64,000 bases of DNA from Bacillus sp. DNRA2 (lineage in GTDB: Bacteria; Bacillota; Bacilli; Bacillales; Cytobacillaceae), in assembly GCF_012843265.1 (NCBI RefSeq), contig NZ_JABAIT010000017.1, positions 1 through 64,000 on the forward strand, read 5' to 3'. This document shows, one piece after another, positions 35,912 through 44,157 of this stretch. The notes below the pieces were generated by a model. That model did not search any database. It saw nothing but the letters and a program-made list of their open reading frames with translations, and was not told the origin of the DNA. Both the position numbers and the translations under genes were made by a program. Within the stretch, counting starts at the first letter, position 1. Every line of letters begins with the position of its first letter.

Positions 35912-37444
35912 ATGAATCAGTTAATTAGGCCAATGGATGAAAAATATGAGGAATACTTGCATGATGAATCAAGATTAACAGGCAGTGCAAGTACGATTTC
36001 ATTTCCAAAAACAGAAGCTGAGGTTGTTCACATTGTCAAAGCGATGCGGGAGGCAGGACAGCCAATAACCGTTCAAGGAGCAAAGACAGGAATCAGCGGA
36101 GGTGCAGTTCCTTATGGCGGTCATATTATCAATATGACTGAAATGAAAGCAGTCACTGATCTTTGTGAACAGGACGGTATCTTTACTTTATCGGTAGAGC
36201 CGGGATGTTCGTTATTAGATCTTCATTCCGGGTTATCAAGACGGGCCTTTGCCACTGAAACCTGGCGTGACGAGGCAAAAGAATTGTTAACTAAACTCAA
36301 AAAAACACAGCAACTGATGTGGGCACCTGATCCTACAGAATTATCTGCGACTCTCGGAGGTATAGCCGCGAGTAATGCGCAAGGGGTATGTTCCCGCTTA
36401 TATGGCAGTGCACGCGATCATATCAAACGCATCCGTGTCGTTACAACTGATGCGGAGATTTGGAAAATCGAACGCGGATGTTATCGGTTCAATCAAGGAG
36501 AGGTACTTTTACCTAATGGCAAGAGGCTAAAAGTCGATCCAACGATAATGGGATATGCTGAACAAGCCGACCTCATTGACCTTTTTCTTGGCAGTGAAGG
36601 GATGTTTGGCGTGATTACAAATCTCACGCTGGAATTACAGGTACAGCCGGCAGAGCTTTGGGGAATCTGCTTCTTTTTCGACACTGAGGATGATGCTCTT
36701 TCATTTGTTGAAATTACTGATGCAGAGAACAAAGAGATTTTAAATCATCTTGCAGCACTGGAATATTTGGACAAGGCCTCGCTTGCTTTTATCCAATGCT
36801 TCAAGGAATCAGCTGCCAAGCTTCGTGAGCTTCCTGATTTTCCAAGTGATTTTGCTGCAATGGTCTATCTGGAAATTCATTCTTCTACCGGTGAACAAGC
36901 TGAGTTGGCTGCCGAATGGCTGATGGAAAGGGCCGCAGAAGCAGGAAGTGATATTGATACATCATGGGCTGTTTCAGGTGAAGTCGAAATGGAAAAAATC
37001 CGTGCCTTTCGCCATGCTGTACCAGAGTCCGTTAATATCCGCATTGAGCAGCTCCGTAAGCACGACGCAACCATAATGAAGCTGGGAACGGATATGGAGT
37101 TGCCTGGAGTACCGATTTCTTCCCTTGTTGAAATGTATCGAAAAGATCTCGATGCGGCCGGTCTTGAAGGGGTCATTTTTGGTCACATTTCAAATGGGCA
37201 TCTTCATGTCAACATTCTTCCGCAGAATGGACTGCAATATGAAATGGGAAAAAAACTTATTTTGCAATGGGGCCAATCAATTGCAGAACAAGGTGGACGG
37301 ACGACGGTTGAGCATGGAGTCGGCAAATTAAAAAAAGAATTATTTTTCCATACAACTCTACCTGAAACCATCGAGGCTTGGCGAATTGTTAAAAATCAGC
37401 TTGATCCAGTTGGTATGTGGAATCCGGGAAATAAGCTTGACTAA
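35912..37444 (+). CDS. GlcD-type FAD-linked oxidase (D-2-hydroxyacid dehydrogenase-like)
   Basis: A 510-residue flavoenzyme from the ATG at 35912 (GAAGGAG 15 nt upstream; a GTG at 35903 is an alternative). The FAD domain has TVQGAKTGISGGAVPYGG and LGGIAASNAQG. The C-terminal domain has VIFGHISNGHLHVNILPQ and VEHGVGKLKKELF, with the His residues typical of D-lactate/glycolate dehydrogenases. It oxidises a 2-hydroxy acid and passes electrons to EtfAB-2. The arrangement parallels the Etf-linked lactate dehydrogenase of acetogens. The exact acid is unknown. Confidence 0.88.
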   Translation: MNQLIRPMDEKYEEYLHDESRLTGSASTISFPKTEAEVVHIVKAMREAGQPITVQGAKTGISGGAVPYGGHIINMTEMKAVTDLCEQDGIFTLSVEPGCSLLDLHSGLSRRAFATETWRDEAKELLTKLKKTQQLMWAPDPTELSATLGGIAASNAQGVCSRLYGSARDHIKRIRVVTTDAEIWKIERGCYRFNQGEVLLPNGKRLKVDPTIMGYAEQADLIDLFLGSEGMFGVITNLTLELQVQPAELWGICFFFDTEDDALSFVEITDAENKEILNHLAALEYLDKASLAFIQCFKESAAKLRELPDFPSDFAAMVYLEIHSSTGEQAELAAEWLMERAAEAGSDIDTSWAVSGEVEMEKIRAFRHAVPESVNIRIEQLRKHDATIMKLGTDMELPGVPISSLVEMYRKDLDAAGLEGVIFGHISNGHLHVNILPQNGLQYEMGKKLILQWGQSIAEQGGRTTVEHGVGKLKKELFFHTTLPETIEAWRIVKNQLDPVGMWNPGNKLD

Positions 37445-37463
37445 TGTGTAAAGGAGGGTACTA

Positions 37464-38255
37464 ATGAAAATCGCGGTATGTATAAAACAAGTACCAGCTT
37501 CTTCGGATGGGAATATGGACCCGGTACGAGGAGTGCTGATTCGAAATGGGAGTAAGCAGGTCATGAATATATATGATGCTTCAGCCCTTGAAACAGCACT
37601 TCGGCTTAAAGAGGGGCGAATAGGCACTGTTGATGTCTTTACGATGGGACCTGAGACTGCCAAGCAAGTGTTGGTAGATGCCTATGCGCTTGGAGCGGAT
37701 GATGGTTATTTAATAAGTGATAAGAAATTCTCGGGAGCGGATTCTTTAGCGACCTCTTATACGCTTGCGCAAGCCTTAAAAGTCAAAGGTCCGTATGACA
37801 TCATTTTATGCGGCAGGCAGACAACAGATGGTGATACTGGACAGGTAGGGGCATCGCTTGCTGCTTGGCTGGACATCCCTTACTTGGGCCAGGTAAACAA
37901 ACTGGAAGAGGCTTCAGATGAATCCATCTCTGTTTGGCAGAATCTTGGGAAGGAAAGAGCCCTTACAAACGTAAAGTTTCCATGTGTTCTTGCCGTTGAA
38001 CGGGACATTTTTACACCGAGAATGCCTGCGCTACGATTGAAACTTTCAGCAGCGAAAAAACCTGTTATTACTCTTTCCTTAAAAGATATGCCTGTTCAAA
38101 ATGAAAAATTATATGGTTTGAAGGGGTCACCAACAAGGGTAAAAAGGATTTATACAATTGAGCATCCGAAGGCGGCGCACTTATTTCAGGATGAACCGGA
38201 TGCTGTTGCTGATAAAATGCTTGTCGCTTTGAAAGAATGGGGACTGGCAAAATGA
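37464..38255 (+). CDS. etfB: Electron-transfer flavoprotein beta subunit (EtfB-2)
   Basis: A 263-residue EtfB with the normal motif CGRQTTDGDTGQVGASLAAW (about 115-134), which binds the AMP or flavin nucleotide, and MKIAVCIKQVPASS at the start. AAAGGAGGG precedes the ATG. Its stop overlaps the EtfA-2 start by ATGA. It forms the second Etf pair with EtfA-2, serving the GlcD-type oxidase just upstream. Confidence 0.93.
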   Translation: MKIAVCIKQVPASSDGNMDPVRGVLIRNGSKQVMNIYDASALETALRLKEGRIGTVDVFTMGPETAKQVLVDAYALGADDGYLISDKKFSGADSLATSYTLAQALKVKGPYDIILCGRQTTDGDTGQVGASLAAWLDIPYLGQVNKLEEASDESISVWQNLGKERALTNVKFPCVLAVERDIFTPRMPALRLKLSAAKKPVITLSLKDMPVQNEKLYGLKGSPTRVKRIYTIEHPKAAHLFQDEPDAVADKMLVALKEWGLAK

Positions 38256-39262
38256 TTGATCTAACAAAATGGCACGATATTTTAGTCTTTATTGAAACAG
38301 AGGAAACATCTATTCATCCTGTTTCCCTTCAAATGATCGGCAAAGCTACTGAATTAGCAGAATCTGCTGATTTTGACGTTTATGCTATCGTAATCGGTTC
38401 AGGGAAGGATAGGATTTTGCCACAATTGGAAGGGATGCCGCTGAAGAAAGTTTATTTCTATCAAGACGCTGCATTGGAGCATTTTCGGGCCAATTGTTAT
38501 GCAGGTGCATTGGTTGACTGTATTGAGTTATTAAGTCCTGCTGTTGTTCTGATTGGTGCAACCCCAATTGGCAAAGCAATCGCTCCGATTGCGGCAACTA
38601 AGTTTCGCACCGGTTTAACAGCGGACTGTACACAATTGGAGCTAAGGAAAAGTACAGACCTGATTCAAATCCGTCCTGCTTTTGGTGGAAATGTTATGGC
38701 GCAAATTGTGACTCCTTATTCCCGTCCGCAATTTGCGACTGTAGGATACAACATGATGGTATCCGCTGTCCGGCAGGCAGGGTATATGCCGGAATGGGAA
38801 GTACGAGGCTTGCCTCATGAGGCCAAGGTGTTTGCCGAACGAATCAAAATCATACAGACGGAACGAATAACAGTTGAAAAGGACATAACAAAGGAAAATG
38901 TTCTAGTCGTTGCTGGACGGGGAGTGAAAAAAAAGGAAGACCTTGCATTGCTTGATGAATTGGCAATGATACTCGGCGGCAAACTAGCAGCGACAAGAGG
39001 TCTGGTGGAAAGGGGGTGGTTACCGCAATCGAAGCAGATTGGGCTATCGGGTAAAATGGTAAGACCAGAAGTTTTACTAGCTTTTGGTGTTTCTGGCTCT
39101 GTTCAATTTATGGCAGGCACTCATGGTGCTAAGCATATTATGGCTGTAAACAATGATCCAAACGCAAAAATCATGGCAGAAGCGCATTTACCTATCTTAG
39201 GGGATTTATATCTAGTGGTACCGGAATTACTAAAAAAATTGAAAAAAACAAAGATTTCTTAA
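38252..39262 (+). CDS. etfA: Electron-transfer flavoprotein alpha subunit (EtfA-2)
   Basis: A 336-residue EtfA starting at the ATG that overlaps the EtfB-2 stop (MIDLTKWHD). The C-terminal FAD domain reads KQIGLSGKMVRPEVLLAFGV, SGSVQFMAGTHGA and VNNDPNAKIMAEA. The second half includes the conserved AGRGVKKKEDLALLDELA. It is the last gene of the leader-1 operon; no clear terminator follows, and the antiterminator gene begins 190 bp later. Confidence 0.93.
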   Translation: MIDLTKWHDILVFIETEETSIHPVSLQMIGKATELAESADFDVYAIVIGSGKDRILPQLEGMPLKKVYFYQDAALEHFRANCYAGALVDCIELLSPAVVLIGATPIGKAIAPIAATKFRTGLTADCTQLELRKSTDLIQIRPAFGGNVMAQIVTPYSRPQFATVGYNMMVSAVRQAGYMPEWEVRGLPHEAKVFAERIKIIQTERITVEKDITKENVLVVAGRGVKKKEDLALLDELAMILGGKLAATRGLVERGWLPQSKQIGLSGKMVRPEVLLAFGVSGSVQFMAGTHGAKHIMAVNNDPNAKIMAEAHLPILGDLYLVVPELLKKLKKTKIS

Positions 39263-39451
39263 TACCATTATGTTTTCTGATTTTCTTCTTTAAATCATGT
39301 AAAGCACATCCGATTATTATTCCGTTATAATTTTTAATGATAAAAGAATGTACTTCTTGTTCATAGTAGGCTAATCTAAAAATATCTTCTAAATTAAGTT
39401 TTGATTTTTGGTAGATAAAAAGTTTTTCATTTAATTAACGGAGGGCCTTCT

Positions 39452-40021
39452 ATGAACCAAAATATTATTGAAATATTAGATGAGAATCCAATTATTGCAG
39501 GAATTAAGGACGATGACGGTCTTGAAAAAGTACTTCATTCCAGCTGTAATGTAGTCTTTGTTCTATATGGAAATATCTGTTCGATTTCCAATATTGTGAA
39601 CAAAATAAAAAGTGTTGGGAAGTACGCGTTTGTTGATATTGATCTAGTAGAAGGAACCTCAAATAAAGAAATTGTTGTTGATTTTATGAGAAGAAATACG
39701 AAGGCAGACGGCATTATCAGTTCAAAAGCTTCCATTGTCCGTGCAGCGCGTGAAAAAGGGTTTTATACGGTCCATCGCTTCTTCCTGATTGATTCCATGT
39801 CCTATCGCAATCTGCCAAAGCAATATGCCGTATCAAAAGCTGATATTGTAGAAATATTGCCTGGCTGTATGCCAAAAGTTCTTGGCTGGGTACAGGAAGC
39901 TATTGATGCACCAGTTATTGCTAGCGGACTTGTTTGCGATAAGGAAGATGTTGTAACCGCCCTTAAGGCTGGGGCAATTGCCATTTCATCAACAAATCTT
40001 GATGTCTGGGATAATATCTAA
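39452..40021 (+). CDS. glpP: GlpP-type glycerol-3-phosphate-responsive antiterminator
   Basis: A 189-residue protein of the GlpP family, a TIM-barrel RNA-binding antiterminator: NPIIAGIKDDDGLEKVLHS at the start, FVDIDLVEG, GIISSKASIVRAAREKG in the middle and IASGLVCDKEDVVTALKAGA at the end. In B. subtilis GlpP binds glycerol-3-phosphate and prevents termination ahead of glp genes. ACGGAGGG precedes the ATG. Here it is not beside glpF/K but between two gene groups that both have matching leaders, so it is probably a specialised paralog for this cluster. Its ligand may differ from glycerol-3-phosphate. Confidence 0.88.
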   Translation: MNQNIIEILDENPIIAGIKDDDGLEKVLHSSCNVVFVLYGNICSISNIVNKIKSVGKYAFVDIDLVEGTSNKEIVVDFMRRNTKADGIISSKASIVRAAREKGFYTVHRFFLIDSMSYRNLPKQYAVSKADIVEILPGCMPKVLGWVQEAIDAPVIASGLVCDKEDVVTALKAGAIAISSTNLDVWDNI

Positions 40022-40137
40022 ACGTAACAAGATCGTTCAGTAAAGTCTATTTGAAATCTAGTAGGTTATTTGATTGGAAATGAGTTCACAAATAGTATAT
40101 TAATGTAATAAAATGCTGATCTTGTTAATGAATTTTA

Positions 40138-40166
40138 TTGCTATAATTTCATATTGTATTTATAAT
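40138..40166 (+). promoter_or_regulatory. SigA promoter of the SDR-MFS-kinase operon
   Basis: TTGCTA (40138-40143) and TATAAT (40161-40166) with a 17-bp spacer. The leader motif begins 6 bp later, the same spacing as at leader 1. Confidence 0.75.
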
Positions 40167-40171
40167 TAAAG

Positions 40172-40225
40172 TGTTGCTAGAGTCGAGAGAAAAGCGAACA
40201 CCCTTATTAGGTGTTCGCTTTTTTT
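40172..40225 (+). promoter_or_regulatory. GlpP-type antitermination leader 2
   Basis: TGTTGCTAGAGTCGAGAG is followed by a perfect terminator stem (AAAGCGAACACC at 40191-40202 with GGTGTTCGCTTT at 40210-40221) and T7. It aligns with leader 1 over GTTGCTAGAG, GAGA and AAGCG. The conserved part overlaps the left side of the terminator stem, as needed for an antiterminator to block hairpin formation. It controls the gene group from 40401. Confidence 0.75.
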
Positions 40226-40335
40226 GTGCCAAATTTCGGAGAATAAAGAAATGGTAGGAAAAGACAGTGAATGATTGGCTTTAAATAAGCTTCATTCGAT
40301 TCTTTATCGTAACAATCCATGGCTAATCAACAACA

Positions 40336-40349
40336 TGAAAACGCTTTTA
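40336..40349 (+). promoter_or_regulatory. Catabolite-responsive element (cre)
   Basis: TGAAAACGCTTTTA matches the cre consensus at 13 of 14 positions. It lies between leader 2 and the SDR start, so CcpA bound here would block readthrough in the presence of preferred sugars. Confidence 0.6.
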
Positions 40350-40400
40350 TTTTAATTCACTATCTTGTGTAACATCCGAAAATATATTTAGGAGGAAGTA

Positions 40401-41180
40401 ATGATGGAAATTCAAGAATTCTCAATGGACTTTTTCTCGCTAAAAGGCAAAAATGCTATCGTAACAGGTGGAAATTCTGGGCTTGGCCGTGCGTTTGCGC
40501 TGGCATTAGCAAAAGCAGGAGCAAATCTCTTTATTCCGAGCATTATGGAAGATGACGGAACAACGAAAAGCTTAATAGAAGAAGCCGGATCTAAAATGGA
40601 ATTTCTTCGAATTGATATAGCAGAAAAAGGGGCACCTAAGAAAATTATTGAAAATTGTGTGGAAAAGTTCGGCTCCGTTGATATCGTAGTGAATAGTGCA
40701 GGGATTTGCAAATTGGCAGAAGTGCTTGATTTTGATCGCTCTAAATGGGACCCAATGATTAATATTAACCTTACAGCTGCATTTGAATTAAGCTATGAAG
40801 CAGCACAAGTGATGATTCCACAGCGTAGTGGAAAAATCATTAATATTTGCTCGTTGTTCTCATTCCTTGGTGGACAGTGGTCTCCAGCTTATGCAGCAAC
40901 AAAGCATGGAATTGCCGGTTTAACAAAGGCTTACTGTGATGAACTTGCACAGTACAACATCCAAGTGAATGGAATTGCACCAGGTTACTATGCGACAGAT
41001 ATTACGAAAGCAACAAGAAGCAACCCAGAAACAAATAAGAGAGTACTTGATCATATTCCTGCAAACCGCTGGGGAGATGTAGCTGACTTAATGGGAACAA
41101 CAGTATACCTTGCAAGCCGTGCTTCCGATTATGTAAATGGACATATTTTAACGGTTGACGGTGGATATTTAGTTCGATAA
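40401..41180 (+). CDS. Short-chain dehydrogenase/reductase (sugar or polyol type)
   Basis: A 259-residue classical SDR. It has the cofactor motif TGGNSGLGRAFA (near 20-31), NSAG, the catalytic Ser in NICSLFSFLGG, and YAATK (Tyr and Lys near 164-168). PGYYATDITKA and NGHILTVDGGY resemble gluconate 5-dehydrogenase and 2-deoxy-D-gluconate 3-dehydrogenase. It should oxidise a sugar acid or polyol with NAD(P). AGGAGG precedes two in-phase ATGs at 40401 and 40404. It is the first gene of the leader-2 operon. Confidence 0.9.
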   Translation: MMEIQEFSMDFFSLKGKNAIVTGGNSGLGRAFALALAKAGANLFIPSIMEDDGTTKSLIEEAGSKMEFLRIDIAEKGAPKKIIENCVEKFGSVDIVVNSAGICKLAEVLDFDRSKWDPMININLTAAFELSYEAAQVMIPQRSGKIINICSLFSFLGGQWSPAYAATKHGIAGLTKAYCDELAQYNIQVNGIAPGYYATDITKATRSNPETNKRVLDHIPANRWGDVADLMGTTVYLASRASDYVNGHILTVDGGYLVR

Positions 41181-41227
41181 GAGCTGCATTATAAAATGAT
41201 TCCCAATTAGAACGAGGAGGATTAAAC

Positions 41228-42502
41228 ATGACAGAATCTAGAAGAGCCTTTATGAAAAAATATGGTACTTTGCTTTTATTAGCAGCAGGGGCAGGAATCA
41301 TTTTTCAGCTCCCATATATAAGAGAAACGTTTTATCCGCAGATTCAGGAAGCAATGGGTTTGAGCAATAAGCAAATGGGTCTTTTGTCTTCAGGTTATTC
41401 AGCTATGGCTATATTCTCTTATTTTATAGGTGGGATAATAGCAGATAAATTTTCTGCTAGGAAGTTGCTTGCTTTTTCGTTTGTTACAACTGGTTTGTTA
41501 GGTTTTTGGTTTTCAACGTTTCCAAGCTATAATGTAGCTCGATTAATTTTTGTATTAATGGGTATTTCTACGATTGTTACTTATTGGTCAGCTTGTATAA
41601 AGGCAACTCGTATGTTAGGGACGTCGGAAGAGCAAGGTAGATTGTTCGGGTTACAAGAGGGGTTACGCGGTGTCATGAATGCGCTTTTAGTTTTTGTGAT
41701 GACAGCCGCATTTGTTCATTTTTCAGCAAATAGTGAAATACTAGGCACTTCTATGGCTATTAAAGTGGTTTCAATCGTAAACATTATACTTGGGATTTTG
41801 CATTATATTTTTATTGAAGATACGAAAACAAATGAAAATAATCAATCCATAGTTGAAGTTACAAAGGGCATGTTTAAAGCTCTAATTATTCCTCGAGTTT
41901 GGATTTTAATTGCGATTGTTTTTACCGCCTATAGTGTTTATGGGTTACTCGGATATCTTAACACCTACGCTGTAAAATATTTTGGATTATCGGCAGCACT
42001 TGGATCGACCTTAGGAGGTATTCGTTATTTAATTCAAGGAGCCGGTGGAATTATTGGTGGATTTTTAGCTGATAAAATTAAATCCAGAGTTAAAGTTATT
42101 GTTATTGGTTGTTCGGGGTTAGTGATTTGCTTTGGTTTATTGATTGTGTTGCCTGCTAAAGCAAGTTTACTTCCAGCTATCGTGGCTAATTTCTTGTTTG
42201 GCTTACTATTCATTTATGCTGTAAGAAGTCAATATTTTGCCATTCACGATGATGCAGGTATTCCAGTAGCGATGAGTGGACGAGTTTCAGGAATCGTTTC
42301 TTGTTTAGGTTATGCACCAGATATCTTCATGTTTGCGTTGGTTGGTTCTTGGATGGATTCATATGGCGTAACCGGATTTAAAATGACTTGGGCGTATGCA
42401 TTAGTTGCTTCAGTTTTATGTATTGTTCTCTCTGTTGTTTTGAATCGTATTATTATGAAGAATAAAGCAATGATAGGAAAAGATAGTGAATTATCGGCAT
42501 AG
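41228..42502 (+). CDS. MFS transporter
   Basis: A 424-residue, 12-segment major facilitator. GGIIADKFSARKLLAFSFV in the loop between helices 2 and 3 matches the family motif. The sequence is unlike the ACS-type carrier at 24593. ACGAGGAGG lies before the ATG. It sits between the SDR and the kinase, so it probably imports the sugar or polyol that those enzymes use. A terminator follows at 42550, so the kinase may have reduced or separate expression. Confidence 0.85.
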   Translation: MTESRRAFMKKYGTLLLLAAGAGIIFQLPYIRETFYPQIQEAMGLSNKQMGLLSSGYSAMAIFSYFIGGIIADKFSARKLLAFSFVTTGLLGFWFSTFPSYNVARLIFVLMGISTIVTYWSACIKATRMLGTSEEQGRLFGLQEGLRGVMNALLVFVMTAAFVHFSANSEILGTSMAIKVVSIVNIILGILHYIFIEDTKTNENNQSIVEVTKGMFKALIIPRVWILIAIVFTAYSVYGLLGYLNTYAVKYFGLSAALGSTLGGIRYLIQGAGGIIGGFLADKIKSRVKVIVIGCSGLVICFGLLIVLPAKASLLPAIVANFLFGLLFIYAVRSQYFAIHDDAGIPVAMSGRVSGIVSCLGYAPDIFMFALVGSWMDSYGVTGFKMTWAYALVASVLCIVLSVVLNRIIMKNKAMIGKDSELSA

Positions 42503-42549
42503 AATAAACGTTGCTATTTAGTCAGATAAACGCGGAAATCTAGGATAAG

Positions 42550-42580
42550 GAGGGGTTCTGTCTAAAGGGTCCCTCTTTTT
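42550..42580 (+). terminator. Terminator-like hairpin before the kinase gene
   Basis: GAGGG (42550-42554) pairs with CCCTC (42571-42575), followed by T5. It is 47 bp after the MFS stop and may reduce readthrough into the kinase. Confidence 0.6.
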
Positions 42581-42612
42581 ACCTTTGGATACTGCAGCTA
42601 GGAGGTTTATTC

Positions 42613-44046
42613 ATGAGTAAAAAATATATTATTGGTGTCGACGGTGGTTCACAAAGTTCAAAGGTAGTCATTTTTGATTTGAAAGGAAATATTATTTGTG
42701 AAGGTAAAAAGGCATTGCAACCAATGAGTCTGCCAGAGCCCGGCATTGTTGAACATCCAGACGATGATTTGTGGGATTCTATTGTAGAAGCAAGTCAAAT
42801 GGCAATGGATCGTTTTCCTGGAGATAAAAAAGATATCATCGGCATGGGGCTTTGTACAATCCGCTTTTGCCGAGCTTTGTTAAAAGAGGACGGAAAACTT
42901 GCACAGCCTGTTATGAGTTGGATGGATGCTCGTGTTTCAAAACCATATGAGCATACAAATCCTGACGTAAAATATGTAACTACTTCATCTGGATATCTAA
43001 CACACCGATTTACGGGAAACTTTCATGATACGGCTGCCAACTATCAAGGACAGTGGCCAATCGATACTGATACATGGGAATGGAGCGAGGATGAAGAGGT
43101 TATTAAAGCATTACAGATTCCACGGGATATGCTCTTCAAACTGCAAATGCCTGGTACGATATTAGGCCACGTGACGGGAAAAGCAGCAGAGGCAACCGGT
43201 ATTCCGGCAGGTATTCCTGTAGTAGCAACGGCTAACGATAAAGCAGTAGAAGCTTTAGGAGCGGGGCTATTGTCAGAGAAAACAGCGCTTATTTCACTAG
43301 GAACCTATATAGCTGCAATGGTGCCCGGTTTAGAAAATCCGAAAGGGACAACCCATTTTTGGACAAACTTTGCCTCCACGCCAAATAAATATTTATATGA
43401 AAGTAACGGGATCCGTAGAGGAATGTGGACAGTTAGCTGGTTCAAAGATTTGCTAGGTGAGGAATTTGTAGAGAGAGCAGAGCAAGATGGAATATCTGCC
43501 GAAGAAAGATTGAATCGTGAAGCATGGAATGTACCGGCAGGAAGCGACGGATTAATGACTGTGCTAGATTGGCTTGCTCCGACTGATGCGCCGTATAAAA
43601 AGGGAATCATGATTGGATTTGATGCCCGCCATACCCGTGCGCATATATACCGCTCTATTTTAGAAGCCATTGTGTTAACGATGAAAAATAAAACCGAAGC
43701 TATGTGTGCTGAGTTAAATGGCTCATTGGATAATGTTATTATTTCTGGTGGAGGCTCGAACAGTGATCTAATGATGCAAATATTTGCAGATGTGTTTGGT
43801 CTTCCAGCAACTAGAAACGTAGTAAACGGCTCAGCTAGCCTTGGTGCCGCCATTTGTACAGCTATTTCGGTAGGAGCATATGAAAGCTATGAAGAAGCAA
43901 TTGAAAAAATGGTAAAGGTTAAAGACACGTTTTTACCAAATAAGGGAAATTATAAATTTTATAATGTAATGAATGAAGAAGTTTACAAACAAATTACAGT
44001 ATTCACTGATGATATAATGAAAAAATCTTATCCTATTTTTAAATAG
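42613..44046 (+). CDS. FGGY-family carbohydrate kinase
   Basis: A 477-residue kinase of the FGGY family (xylulokinase/glycerol kinase fold). IIGVDGGSQSSKVVIFDLKG is the N-terminal phosphate-binding loop, SWMDAR the substrate loop, and ATANDKAVEALGAGLL and VIISGGGSNSDLMMQIFADV the C-terminal ATP-binding parts. It phosphorylates a pentulose, hexulose or polyol of unknown identity. AGGAGG precedes the ATG. Given the SDR and MFS genes upstream and a GlpP-type regulator, a phosphorylated polyol or ketose is likely the signal and pathway intermediate. Confidence 0.92.
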   Translation: MSKKYIIGVDGGSQSSKVVIFDLKGNIICEGKKALQPMSLPEPGIVEHPDDDLWDSIVEASQMAMDRFPGDKKDIIGMGLCTIRFCRALLKEDGKLAQPVMSWMDARVSKPYEHTNPDVKYVTTSSGYLTHRFTGNFHDTAANYQGQWPIDTDTWEWSEDEEVIKALQIPRDMLFKLQMPGTILGHVTGKAAEATGIPAGIPVVATANDKAVEALGAGLLSEKTALISLGTYIAAMVPGLENPKGTTHFWTNFASTPNKYLYESNGIRRGMWTVSWFKDLLGEEFVERAEQDGISAEERLNREAWNVPAGSDGLMTVLDWLAPTDAPYKKGIMIGFDARHTRAHIYRSILEAIVLTMKNKTEAMCAELNGSLDNVIISGGGSNSDLMMQIFADVFGLPATRNVVNGSASLGAAICTAISVGAYESYEEAIEKMVKVKDTFLPNKGNYKFYNVMNEEVYKQITVFTDDIMKKSYPIFK

Positions 44047-44073
44047 ATATTTCTGTTTTTTGTAAACTAATGC

Positions 44074-44121
44074 AAAAACAGTGATTGCAGTGTTTTGAAA
44101 ATTACTACGATCACTGTTTTT
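44074..44121 (+). terminator. Terminator after the FGGY kinase gene
   Basis: AAAAACAGTGAT (44074-44085) pairs with ATCACTGTTTTT (44110-44121), ending in a T-run. It closes the leader-2 gene group; the transporter gene behind it needs its own promoter or readthrough. Confidence 0.75.
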
Positions 44122-44157
44122 GGTCGTTGAAAAACCAAGCGAAAAGGGAGAGAAAGA

